A model generated the notes under the pieces. The model worked only from the letters and a program-made list of their open reading frames with translations, made no database searches and was not told where the DNA came from. This document shows, one piece after another, positions 24,690 through 33,087 of a DNA stretch of 37,537 nt (its first letter is position 1; each line of letters begins with the position of its first letter). The translations under genes were made by a program, and so were the position numbers. This DNA is from Candidatus Cyrtobacter zanobii (GTDB lineage: Bacteria > Pseudomonadota > Alphaproteobacteria > Rickettsiales > Midichloriaceae), in NCBI RefSeq assembly GCF_021811845.1, contig NZ_JAJBJB010000001.1, positions 1 to 37,537 of the forward strand, in the 5' to 3' direction.

Positions 24690-25568
24690 CTATAGCTTGC
24701 CTATAGTTTTTGCAACTGCTTTTCCTATTAATGCTGGGGATTCAGCAACAAATATGCCACACTCTCTCATTATTGCTATTTTACTCTCCGCCGTATCATC
24801 ACCACCTGAGATTATTGCACCAGCATGCCCCATTCTTCTTCCTGCGGGGGCTGTAACACCAGCTATAAATCCAATAACAGGCTTCTTATTACCATATTTC
24901 TTGACTAATCTAGCGCCCTTTACCTCTGCGCTACCACCTATTTCTCCGATCATTATAACAGCTTCAGTCTCATCATCTTCGAAAAACATTCTTATTGCAT
25001 CTTCGAAATTAAGGCCGTTGACTGGGTCACCTCCTATACCTATACATGTAGATTGTCCAAGCCCTTCGGCCGTTACTTGTGCAACAGCCTCGTATGTTAA
25101 TGTACCTGAACGCGAAACTATACCAACACCTCCCCTTCTATGTATGTAGCCAGGCATTATCCCTATCTTGCACTCCCCTGGAGTAATAATACCTGGGCAA
25201 TTAGGCCCTATGAGAATACTATTAGACCGCTTGAGTGCTTTTTTGACTTTTACCATATCCAATATTGGTATTCCTTCGGTAATGCAGACTATAAGTGGAA
25301 TTTCGGAATCTAGCGCTTCAAGTATAGCTTCTGCTGCAAACATAGGCGGAACATATATTACTGTTGCATTTGCGCCAGTTGCCATCACAGCATCGCGTAC
25401 TGTGTTAAACACTGGCAGCCCCAGATGTGTTGTCCCTCCTTTTCCAGGAGTGACACCACCAACCATATTTGTTCCATACTCTATTGCTTGTTGAGAATGA
25501 AAAGTTCCTTGTTGACCAGTAAAACCCTGGCAAATAACTTTAGTAGAAGAATTGACTAATATAGACAT
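24690..25568 (-). CDS. sucD: Succinyl-CoA synthetase alpha subunit
   Basis: Makes ATP or GTP from succinyl-CoA with SucC in the TCA cycle. [20 protein letters not shown] is the CoA-binding start, [18 protein letters not shown] is conserved, and [10 protein letters not shown] holds H248, the phosphorylated histidine. 292 residues is normal. It follows sucC with a 5-base gap and reads on into the symporter-kinase gene. Confidence 0.97.
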   Translation of the reverse strand: MSILVNSSTKVICQGFTGQQGTFHSQQAIEYGTNMVGGVTPGKGGTTHLGLPVFNTVRDAVMATGANATVIYVPPMFAAEAILEALDSEIPLIVCITEGIPILDMVKVKKALKRSNSILIGPNCPGIITPGECKIGIMPGYIHRRGGVGIVSRSGTLTYEAVAQVTAEGLGQSTCIGIGGDPVNGLNFEDAIRMFFEDDETEAVIMIGEIGGSAEVKGARLVKKYGNKKPVIGFIAGVTAPAGRRMGHAGAIISGGDDTAESKIAIMRECGIFVAESPALIGKAVAKTIGKL

Positions 25569-25573
25569 AAAAC

Positions 25574-26737
25574 TTACCTAACAGCTCGTACAATTTTCAA
25601 AGCGGCATCCTGAAGATCATCAGCGGGTACTATATTCATACCAGATTCTTTCAGTATTAATTTACCTTTCTCTGAATTTGTGCCCTCAAGCCTTACAACA
25701 AGCGGCACCTTAATTGATATTGTGGATGCGGCTGATACTATGCCTCTTGCTATGATATCACACTTCATAATACCGCCAAATATATTGACTAATATACCCT
25801 TTACAGAATGATCTGATGTAATGATTCTAAATGCCTCTCTTACCTTATCTTCTGTTGCCCCGCCACCAACATCAAGGAAATTTGCAGGAGATTCTCCATG
25901 CATTTTTATTATATCCATAGTAGCCATCGCAAGACCAGCACCGTTTACCATACAGCCTATGGTACCATCCATCTTGATATAATTAAGATCAAATTCAGAA
26001 GCCCTGACTTCTAATTGGTCTCTTTCACCTTTATCTTCAAGTGCAACAATTTGCGGATTCCTATACAGTGAGTTGGCATCAAAAGACATCTTGGCATCCA
26101 GGGCAACAAGCGCGCCTTCTTTTGTCTTAATTAATGGGTTAATTTCTATCTGGCTAGCATCATTTTCTATAAATGCTTTGTATATGCCATCTATGATAAC
26201 ACCAAAATCTTTTAATTCTTGCCCAGAAAAACCAAGAGCAAAGCCCAAATTCCTTTTATGAAATCCTTGGAGCCCTATTGTTGGATCAATATAAACCTTT
26301 GCTATTTTATCAGGTGAATGCTCTGCAACTTCTTCTATATCCATACCACCTTCCGTTGAGGCTATCAGCACTATACTTGAACTTTCCCTGTCTAAAAGAG
26401 CAGAAAGGTAATACTCCTTCTCTATGCTTGAGCCATCCTCTACATACACTTTTCTAACTAGCTTACCCTCAGCGCCTGTCTGCTTTGTAACAATTCGCAT
26501 GCCGAGCATAGAACCCACAACAGAGTCTAATTTGGACATATCTGTAACAAGTTTGACGCCCCCCGCCTTGCCGCGCCCACCAGCATGAACTTGGGCTTTT
26601 GCAACTACAACACTTTTTCCACGCAACTCATCTTTAAACTTTGCTAAATCGGCAACAGAATGAACCAAAAATCCATACGGCGTTTTCACACCGTAACTAC
26701 GCAATATCTCCTTTGCCTGGTACTCGTGTATATCCAT
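25574..26737 (-). CDS. sucC: Succinyl-CoA synthetase beta subunit
   Basis: Nucleotide-binding ATP-grasp subunit of succinyl-CoA synthetase. [12 protein letters not shown] is the family start, [18 protein letters not shown] binds the nucleotide, EINPLI and [14 protein letters not shown] hold the magnesium ligands, and [13 protein letters not shown] and [13 protein letters not shown] form the C-terminal CoA-ligase domain. 387 residues is normal. It heads the sucC-sucD-symporter-kinase unit. Confidence 0.97.
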   Translation of the reverse strand: MDIHEYQAKEILRSYGVKTPYGFLVHSVADLAKFKDELRGKSVVVAKAQVHAGGRGKAGGVKLVTDMSKLDSVVGSMLGMRIVTKQTGAEGKLVRKVYVEDGSSIEKEYYLSALLDRESSSIVLIASTEGGMDIEEVAEHSPDKIAKVYIDPTIGLQGFHKRNLGFALGFSGQELKDFGVIIDGIYKAFIENDASQIEINPLIKTKEGALVALDAKMSFDANSLYRNPQIVALEDKGERDQLEVRASEFDLNYIKMDGTIGCMVNGAGLAMATMDIIKMHGESPANFLDVGGGATEDKVREAFRIITSDHSVKGILVNIFGGIMKCDIIARGIVSAASTISIKVPLVVRLEGTNSEKGKLILKESGMNIVPADDLQDAALKIVRAVR

Positions 26738-27337
26738 CTTTAGAACAAAATAGTCAATACAATACCAAAGTCATAGACTACTTTCATGTAACTCTCAAGA
26801 AGATCATTCAATAATTATCTATACTGTAATATTTGAATATTTTAACCGACTAACGGATTGATAAGATACTGATAAATAGCGCAACACTGAGAACGCATTG
26901 CAACACAGCAACTTGCTGAATTATATATATATTAGTCTTAAACGCCTGTGCTGAGCGAGTAGCAACACATACCGTGAAACCGATCAGGGGCAAAACCTCT
27001 GTCTGCACCATCACATTTTCTTTGCATTTTTAAAATTTAGATAGCCTCATTCATACAGAAAAGCTAAATCTCCATGCGCACGACCGCCTGATTCGAGATA
27101 TAACCTAGATAACAAAAGCGCAGGATCGCCTGCAAAGTATAAGCAGAGAAACATTGTTCATTTCTGCTCGCCGAAACAGCGCTGACACCATTTGGCACTT
27201 CAACGTGGGCGCACCACAAAGACAACCGCAGGAGAACCAAGTAAGATGCGCACCACACCACACAACAGTGAAAGAAATGCGCACCAAACAAGAACAGCTC
27301 TAAGCTTTAATCAACTCATTGATCAAGTGGTTAGAGA
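26738..27337. other. 600-base intergenic region, sucC promoter and omp trailer
   Basis: On the minus strand TTGAGA (26793-26798), 17 bases, TATGAC (26770-26775) is a candidate sucC promoter. The stretch 27205-27302 is the downstream trailer of the outer-membrane-protein gene: read on the minus strand it has five A in about 98 bases and three copies of TGGTGCGC (complements at 27209-27216, 27248-27255, 27279-27286). A 6-bp stem (CTCTAA/TTAGAG) lies right after the omp stop. The remaining 26800-27200 shows no gene I can support, although an unknown RNA is not excluded. Confidence 0.4.
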
Positions 27338-28129
27338 TTACCAAGCATACCCAATAACAAGGCCAAGACCGTGTACAAATGAGCTATTTACATAACCGCC
27401 ACCAGCATTATCAGCTGCGGCAGGTGCCATTGGTGTTTTGGCATTTAAATAGTTCATCTTATAGGCAAGTGTTGCATAGACACCATTTTCACTGCACCAT
27501 GCAGCACCAACGGATGCACTACCAGTTAAAGCAAAATCACCAAATTTAGTTTTATCATCGCCTTTCGCAATTACAAAGCATTCTTTATCGTCTTTGCCGT
27601 ATGCATAAGTTATAGCCTCAGCAGCTACGCTTTTTGACATACCGCTACCAACAGCAACCTGTCCTACTAAGCTAATGCTCTCAGTAATGGAGTATTTACC
27701 AGTTATAAATCCTTTAAAACCAAAAGTATCTATACTGAGCGCTACATCTGTTTTAGTAGCTGCACTAGCTTTACCGCTTGGTAATTTGCCTGACAACATA
27801 CCATAATAACCGCCAAAACCAAGCTCAACACCCTCCATAACTTCATAAGAAACGCCTAGTTCTCCAACTGGGCCACTCATATGATTGGCGAATTTATCAC
27901 CAAATTTTACTTCTTGGCTATCAACAGCTGTATGGTCTTTTTCTGTAGCACCAGCAGACTTTAATCCATCTGTGCTAGTACCGAATTTACCAAGGAGATA
28001 GTTTGAAAAATAGCCAGCTCCTCCAAAAACAGAAAAGCCACTCTTATCACCACTTTCAGAAAGAGCCGATGCTAAATTTGCTGAAGAAAATGCAGCAATA
28101 GCACAAGCTAATACAAGCTTCTTATTCAT
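27338..28129 (-). CDS. Outer-membrane beta-barrel surface protein
   Basis: Residues 1-22 form a signal peptide (MNKKLVLACAIAAF..., cleavage near SALS). The mature part alternates polar and hydrophobic residues in strands (GFSVFGGAGYFSNYLL, ELGVSYEVMEGVELGFGGYYG, TFGFKGFITGKYSI, GVYATLAYKMNYL) and ends GLGLVIGYAW, with the C-terminal aromatic residue used for barrel insertion. About eight strands fit 263 residues, as in the surface antigen/OmpA-like barrels of Rickettsiales (P44/Msp2 superfamily). Variable, charged loops (such as STDGLKSAGATEKD and YAYGKDDKECF) would face the host. The exact family cannot be fixed by eye. Confidence 0.8.
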   Translation of the reverse strand: MNKKLVLACAIAAFSSANLASALSESGDKSGFSVFGGAGYFSNYLLGKFGTSTDGLKSAGATEKDHTAVDSQEVKFGDKFANHMSGPVGELGVSYEVMEGVELGFGGYYGMLSGKLPSGKASAATKTDVALSIDTFGFKGFITGKYSITESISLVGQVAVGSGMSKSVAAEAITYAYGKDDKECFVIAKGDDKTKFGDFALTGSASVGAAWCSENGVYATLAYKMNYLNAKTPMAPAAADNAGGGYVNSSFVHGLGLVIGYAW

Positions 28130-28214
28130 TACTTTAAAAACTAAAAATAAAAGTCAAATACTAATTACCAAACAGTATGCATATGTGCAACCAGGGTTTG
28201 ACATAGTAGTGTGG

Positions 28215-28243
28215 ATTATTTTTCTAGTGTAGTATTTATGCAA
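28215..28243 (-). promoter_or_regulatory. Candidate promoter of the outer-membrane-protein gene
   Basis: On the minus strand TTGCAT (28238-28243), 17 bases, AATAAT (28215-28220), giving a leader of about 80 bases. The rest of 28130-28465 shows no gene. Confidence 0.35.
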
Positions 28244-28465
28244 CAAGTTAATATTTGAAGAAATATGATATTATTGTTGTAGTAGCATGAATTATATGGA
28301 GTATGTTTGCGCTTAATCTGCACTTTGGTATTGTTGCATTATTATGATATTGCGCTATAAATACTACTAACTTCATATAAAATATCGCTAAAAATGCGCC
28401 TCGATGCAACGTATGTCCACATATAAGTAAATTTGGAAGGGCCTATACAACAAAATCAGTAGCGG

Positions 28466-28921
28466 TTATAGTACTTCTAGAAACTCATCTAGCATTATTA
28501 ATGCCGCAATTGAATCATCCATTTGGTTTCTCTTCCTTCTATGCATCCCCTCTAATCTCAAAATAGAGTCTGCCATGGAAGTAGTGAATGCTTCATTTAC
28601 TAATAGCCCTGGTATATCTAGCTTAGAGCATATTGTTATGGCGCAATTTTTTATATAAAGGGCCGATTCTATTATCTCATCACCAATCATACTAATTCCT
28701 ACAATAATTGCCTTTATATCTTCCTCTTTGAGTTTTTGCGCAATATGGTTTAGTGAACAATTAATAAAACCGGCCCTTGCAACAGACGCCTTAACTATTG
28801 TATTACATACAGCGAGACCAACTTTTTTTCTACCTATATCAAGTGCCGCTATTTTGCATGGGTGGTTTTGCCTGATATGCATTATGAATTTTTCCTTTTC
28901 GCTTGGATAAAACAGGTTCAT
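28466..28921 (-). CDS. ruvX: RuvX/YqgF-type RNase H-fold nuclease
   Basis: Member of the YqgF family (putative Holliday-junction resolvase, also linked to 16S rRNA 5'-end processing). IAALDIGRKKVGLAV carries the first catalytic Asp, IIVGISM follows, LLVNEAFTTSMAD holds the Glu, and MDDSIAALIMLDEFL the last Asp of the RNase H fold. An N-terminal stretch of about 25 residues precedes the core. An ATG at 28882 would shorten it by 13. The gene is divergent from mnmG. Confidence 0.88.
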   Translation of the reverse strand: MNLFYPSEKEKFIMHIRQNHPCKIAALDIGRKKVGLAVCNTIVKASVARAGFINCSLNHIAQKLKEEDIKAIIVGISMIGDEIIESALYIKNCAITICSKLDIPGLLVNEAFTTSMADSILRLEGMHRRKRNQMDDSIAALIMLDEFLEVL

Positions 28922-28927
28922 ACGAAC

Positions 28928-28956
28928 TTGATAATGAGTGGATACTAAAGTATTAT
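28928..28956 (+). promoter_or_regulatory. Promoter of mnmG-rsmG-parAB
   Basis: TTGATA (28928-28933), 17 bases, TATTAT (28951-28956): near-consensus. Transcription would start near 28963, which places the mnmG start at 28987 and excludes the in-frame ATG at 28903. Confidence 0.65.
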
Positions 28957-28986
28957 CATTGCTTTTTAAACTATTTTATCCTTCTG

Positions 28987-30831
28987 ATGCAAGCCACTTT
29001 TGATGTAGCTGTAATTGGTGGTGGTCATGCTGGTTGTGAGGCTGCGGCCGCTGCGGCAAGGTTAGGGGCAAGGGTTTGCCTAATCACAATGTCATTTTCT
29101 AATATTGGCCAGATGTCCTGCAATCCATCTATAGGCGGTGTAGCCAAGGGTATTATTGTAAAAGAAATAGATGCATTAGATGGCCTTATGGCGAAGGCTA
29201 TAGATATGGCATGCATACATTATAAAACGCTCAACGATAGTAAGGGGCCAGCTGTATGGGGGCCGCGTGCACAGGCGGATAGGGAGCTTTATGCCAGCGC
29301 CATACAGTCTTTAATAACATCATTCAAGAATATCAAGATAATAGAGAGCGAGGTAATTGATATAGATATTACAAACAGTGAGGCGAGGGGGCTAACTATA
29401 ACCTCTGGTGAATACATAGCTGCACGATCTGTGGTTGTAACCACAGGTACATTTCTTTCAGGAAAAATGTTTATTGGTACAAAAACGTTTGCAGGTGGTA
29501 GGTACGGTGAGTTGCCATCCACTAAATTACCAGAAAAACTCAAAGAGTATGGTGTGCAAACATTTAGGCTAAAAACAGGAACACCTGCCAGAATAGAGAT
29601 GAATAGTATAGATTTTAGTGCAGTTGAGGTGCAAAGTGGTGATGCAATACCTCAGCCATTTTCGTATATGCATAATAAAGTGCATGTTAAGCAGATAGAT
29701 TGTTATATTACGCGCACTAATGCAGATACACACAGTATCATAAAAGATAATATTACAAAATCATCTATGTATTCTGGAATGATTTCTGGTGTAGGTCCTA
29801 GATATTGTCCCTCTATAGAAGATAAGATTGTGAGGTTTGCGAGCAAAGAATCTCATCAAATCTTTTTAGAACCCGAGGGTTTAAATAGTAATATCATATA
29901 TCCAAATGGGATCAGTACATCCATGCCGTCAGAAGTGCAGGATCAATTTATTCGCACTATTCCAGGCTTTAGTCATGCTAATATTATAAGATATGGATAT
30001 GCTATAGAGTATGATTGTATTGATTCAACATCATTGCTCCAAACACTGGAATCTAAAAATATAAAATCACTCTTCTTTGCTGGCCAGATAAATGGGACAA
30101 CTGGATACGAAGAAGCGGCAGGCCAGGGCCTAATTGCTGGAGCTAATGCTGTCTTAAAGCATGACGGCAAAGAATTTGTTCTCTCTAGATCAGAAGCGTA
30201 TATAGGCGTCATGATAGACGATTTGGTCTCTTTGGGTGTGAGTGAGCCTTACAGAATGATGACGTCTAGGGCAGAGTTTCGCATATCACTGAGGCCAGAC
30301 AATGCAGATGAGAGGCTACATCCTATTGGTAGGACTGCTGGTCTTATTTCTGAACAGAGACATAAGGTGTTTCAAGAAAATCTGGATAAGGCATGTCAGC
30401 TAGAAGCTTTATGTGCTAATGAATGCTTGAGTTTTGATCCTGATTTTGAAGATCGAGTGATATTAAAATCGATTCAAGATCCAAAATTTTCTATCGCGCA
30501 CCTTTATAAGCATTTTAAGGGCCTATCGTATAGTAAATTTATTTTGCAAAAAGTATACGCGAGACATTTATATAAGGTATATGAAGAAAGACAGCGCATT
30601 GATATAGCCGCCTTACAGGAAGATTTTAATTTAAAAATACCAGCAGATATTATTTATAAAGAAGTTCCGTCACTTTCATCGGAGGCAGTAGAAAGGCTTA
30701 ATAGCTCTCAGCCACGAAATATCACTGAACTTAAAAAAATTAAAGGATTGACGCCAGCCTCAATACTTATAGTGAAAAGGTATGTTAAAAAAAGACATTT
30801 ACGAAAGGATTTGCAAAAATGTTTCACGTGA
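28987..30831 (+). CDS. mnmG: MnmG, tRNA U34 carboxymethylaminomethyl-modification enzyme
   Basis: FAD-binding partner of MnmE, which modifies U34 of tRNAs reading split codon boxes. From the ATG at 28987 it starts MQATFDVAVIGGGHAGCEAA, with the dinucleotide-binding GGGHAG. NPSIGGVAKGIIVKEIDALD, GTFLSGKMFIG, LKTGTPARI, CPSIEDKIVRF and FFAGQINGTTGYEEAAGQG are the conserved GidA blocks, and the C-terminal helical domain binds MnmE and tRNA. 614 residues is normal. Its final codons and TGA stop lie inside the parS site, and it overlaps rsmG by 50 bases. Confidence 0.97.
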   Translation: MQATFDVAVIGGGHAGCEAAAAAARLGARVCLITMSFSNIGQMSCNPSIGGVAKGIIVKEIDALDGLMAKAIDMACIHYKTLNDSKGPAVWGPRAQADRELYASAIQSLITSFKNIKIIESEVIDIDITNSEARGLTITSGEYIAARSVVVTTGTFLSGKMFIGTKTFAGGRYGELPSTKLPEKLKEYGVQTFRLKTGTPARIEMNSIDFSAVEVQSGDAIPQPFSYMHNKVHVKQIDCYITRTNADTHSIIKDNITKSSMYSGMISGVGPRYCPSIEDKIVRFASKESHQIFLEPEGLNSNIIYPNGISTSMPSEVQDQFIRTIPGFSHANIIRYGYAIEYDCIDSTSLLQTLESKNIKSLFFAGQINGTTGYEEAAGQGLIAGANAVLKHDGKEFVLSRSEAYIGVMIDDLVSLGVSEPYRMMTSRAEFRISLRPDNADERLHPIGRTAGLISEQRHKVFQENLDKACQLEALCANECLSFDPDFEDRVILKSIQDPKFSIAHLYKHFKGLSYSKFILQKVYARHLYKVYEERQRIDIAALQEDFNLKIPADIIYKEVPSLSSEAVERLNSSQPRNITELKKIKGLTPASILIVKRYVKKRHLRKDLQKCFT

Positions 30832-31384
30832 AACATTTGATAAGATTGTTTGTTATGAGAAATTATTACACAAATGGAATGACAAAATAAATCTCGTCTC
30901 AAGAAAAATGGGCCCAGAGGAGATTTTAAGAAATCATATAGCGCAATCTATTGAGTTATCGAAACTTATTCAAGACGATAAAAATATCTTAGATGTTGGA
31001 AGTGGCGCAGGATTCCCAGGTATGATTTTGGCTATCTTGGGGTTTACTGTTTGCCTGTCGGAAATTAACGCAAAAAAGGCCGCTTTTCTTACTTTTGTTA
31101 AAAGTGAGCTTGGAATAGATGTGGCGATTAAAAATTGTTGCGTTTCAAAACTGCAAGATAACAACTTCGATTGCATTATTTCTAGATCTGTTACAAATGT
31201 AAGTAACCTATTAGAATTAACAAAGCATGCCGCTACAAAAGACGCTGTATATATGGTTTATGTACCACAGAATGCAGATTTTTCCGAAATAAAAAATAAT
31301 TATGCAATATATATGTTGACCATAGGCAATGATTGTGTGAATAATCGTAGTATTGCAATGCTAAAAAGTATAAATGCACATTAA
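30782..31384 (+). CDS. rsmG: RsmG, 16S rRNA m7G527 methyltransferase
   Basis: Methylates G527 of 16S rRNA with SAM. Its loss gives low-level streptomycin resistance in other bacteria. WNDKINLVSR, ILDVGSGAGFPGMILAI (SAM loop), LSEINAKKAAFL and FDCIISRSV are the conserved elements. 200 residues is normal. The N-terminal NVSRET is encoded by the parS site. AAAAGG stands just before the ATG at 30782. The stop overlaps the parA start by 11 bases. Confidence 0.95.
   Translation: MLKKDIYERICKNVSRETFDKIVCYEKLLHKWNDKINLVSRKMGPEEILRNHIAQSIELSKLIQDDKNILDVGSGAGFPGMILAILGFTVCLSEINAKKAAFLTFVKSELGIDVAIKNCCVSKLQDNNFDCIISRSVTNVSNLLELTKHAATKDAVYMVYVPQNADFSEIKNNYAIYMLTIGNDCVNNRSIAMLKSINAH
30820..30835. promoter_or_regulatory. 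parS centromere site
   Basis: TGTTTCACGTGAAACA is the exact 16-base palindromic parS consensus bound by chromosomal ParB. It lies across the mnmG stop codon (TGA 30829-30831) and within the rsmG reading frame, about 540 bases upstream of parA. It is the only exact copy I see in the window. Confidence 0.95.
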
Positions 31385-32144
31385 AATCATATCTATCGCT
31401 AATCAGAAGGGTGGTGTAGGAAAGACTACAACTGCAATTAATTTATCTGCCGCGCTTGCAATTGCGAAAAAGAATGTCTTGCTGATTGATTTAGATCCGC
31501 AAGGAAATGCAACAACTGGCCTTGGCGTGAAACAAGAAGGTAGCGGCTCATATAGCTTATTAATAGAAGAAAGCATCCTGTTACAGGATGTAATCAAAGA
31601 TACAACTATTGATGGTCTGAAGATTGTCTCATCCAGCATAGATTTGGCTGGCGCAGAAGTGGAGCTTGTTAATTTGCAAGATAAAGAATTTTTGTTAAAA
31701 AATAAGCTTAAGCAATCTGATTTATCTAATTTAGATTACATAATTTTTGATTGCGCTCCTTCGTTAGGCCTTCTTTCTCTCAACGCTTTAGTTGCTTCTC
31801 ATTCCGTAATAGCGCCAGTACAGTGCGAATTCTTCGCTATGGAGGGTTTGGTGAGATTAATGAGAACGATCTCAATGGTACAGAGTTATGCAAATGAGGC
31901 GCTATATATGGAGGGTATACTGCTTACAATGAGTGATAGAAGAAATAATCTTTCAAGGGCCATTGAAGAAGAAATACGCGCAAATTTTGGTGATTTAGTA
32001 TATAAGACAGTGATACCAAGAAATATCAAACTTTCAGAGGCCCCATCGCATGGTCAGCCAGCGTTGCTGTACGATACTAATTGCCTTGGTTCTGTTTCTT
32101 ACGTAATGCTTGCAAAAGAGATATTAGATTTTAGTAATAATTGA
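31374..32144 (+). CDS. parA: ParA/Soj chromosome-partitioning ATPase
   Basis: Deviant Walker ATPase that binds DNA when ATP-bound and moves ParB-parS complexes. IANQKGGVGKTTTAINLS (residues 8-25) is the deviant Walker A motif with K12 and K17. LLIDLDPQGNATTGLG is Walker A', and YIIFDCAPSLGLLSLNAL is Walker B. 256 residues is normal for the chromosomal type, without an N-terminal DNA-binding domain. It overlaps rsmG and leaves 6 bases to parB. Confidence 0.97.
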   Translation: MHIKIISIANQKGGVGKTTTAINLSAALAIAKKNVLLIDLDPQGNATTGLGVKQEGSGSYSLLIEESILLQDVIKDTTIDGLKIVSSSIDLAGAEVELVNLQDKEFLLKNKLKQSDLSNLDYIIFDCAPSLGLLSLNALVASHSVIAPVQCEFFAMEGLVRLMRTISMVQSYANEALYMEGILLTMSDRRNNLSRAIEEEIRANFGDLVYKTVIPRNIKLSEAPSHGQPALLYDTNCLGSVSYVMLAKEILDFSNN

Positions 32145-32150
32145 TGCACT

Positions 32151-32987
32151 ATGAAAAAAGGCGTATTAGGTAAGGGGCTTTCAGCTCTGCTACCCACTGC
32201 AGGTAACGGCAATCAGATTTTACATATATCAGTCAATATGCTCAGGCCGAATCATGACCAACCAAGGAAACAAATTGGGCTGAACGAAATCAAGGAGCTT
32301 GCTAGCTCTATCGCAGAATATGGCGTATTGCAGCCAATAATTGTGAATCCGAAAGGAGATGGGAGATATGAAATAGTTTCTGGCGAAAGAAGATGGAGGG
32401 CAGCAATTGCAGCAGGGCTTAAGGAGATACCAGCAATACCGAGAAATTTAACCGAGCGAGAGATCAGCGAGATAGCAATAATAGAAAACATACAAAGAGA
32501 GGACCTGAAGCCACTTGAAGAGGCACAGGCGTATCATAATTTAATGACGAAATTTCATTACACGCAAGAAGATCTTGCAGTGAAGCTTGGGAAGAGTAGG
32601 AGTTATATAGCAAACATGTTGAGACTTCTAAAATTACCAGACATCATTAAAGATAAACTAAATGCTGGAGAGATAACAGTAGGGCATGCGCGTGCCATAC
32701 TTTCTAGTGATGATCCTGAATCACTAGCAAAATCAGTTGTGGAAAACAATATGACTGTGAGGGATGTGGAAAGTAAAGTTAGTACCAGTAATACTAGAAA
32801 AAAGGATTTAATATCAACCCATGTGAAAAAAATACTGAATAATAAGCTAGATATGGAACAACTTTTGCCGCATGCTAAGCTAAGTGTAATCAGTGACGGG
32901 GGAAAGACATTATTCCTCATACTTTCTGAAAGTGATGATGAGACAAATGCCATCAAGAATCAAATTGAATTAATGAGATCGCCATAA
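32151..32987 (+). CDS. parB: ParB/Spo0J, CTP-dependent parS-binding clamp
   Basis: Loads at parS and slides as a CTP-gated clamp. GKGLSALLP near the N-terminus is the ParA-stimulating region. MLRPNHDQPRK and GERRWRAA (residues 78-85) belong to the CTP-binding fold, NIQREDLKPLEEAQAY follows, and TQEDLAVKLGKSRSYIANML is the helix-turn-helix that reads parS. The C-terminal part is the dimerisation zone. 278 residues is typical. Confidence 0.97.
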   Translation: MKKGVLGKGLSALLPTAGNGNQILHISVNMLRPNHDQPRKQIGLNEIKELASSIAEYGVLQPIIVNPKGDGRYEIVSGERRWRAAIAAGLKEIPAIPRNLTEREISEIAIIENIQREDLKPLEEAQAYHNLMTKFHYTQEDLAVKLGKSRSYIANMLRLLKLPDIIKDKLNAGEITVGHARAILSSDDPESLAKSVVENNMTVRDVESKVSTSNTRKKDLISTHVKKILNNKLDMEQLLPHAKLSVISDGGKTLFLILSESDDETNAIKNQIELMRSP

Positions 32988-33031
32988 CATTGAATAATTG
33001 CATTACTCGTGACACTTTTTTTAGTAATAAT

Positions 33032-33053
33032 ATCGCTTTAGCTGCATAGCGAT
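33032..33053. other. Small hairpin between parB and dxs
   Basis: ATCGCT (33032-33037) pairs perfectly with AGCGAT (33048-33053). No U-tract follows, so its role, pause or weak terminator, is open. Confidence 0.3.
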
Positions 33054-33087
33054 CTATGTTATCTAGAGTACTGGGTAATTTGTCTGT

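Noticed and set aside
27064-27291. 75-residue frame on the minus strand, rich in Cys, Trp and Leu
   Set aside because: It starts with TTG, lies in the omp trailer, has unusual composition that follows from the A-poor sequence, and matches no family I know.
28198-28226. TTGACA on the plus strand upstream of ruvX's end
   Set aside because: No acceptable -10 box at 16-18 bases and no plus-strand gene follows.
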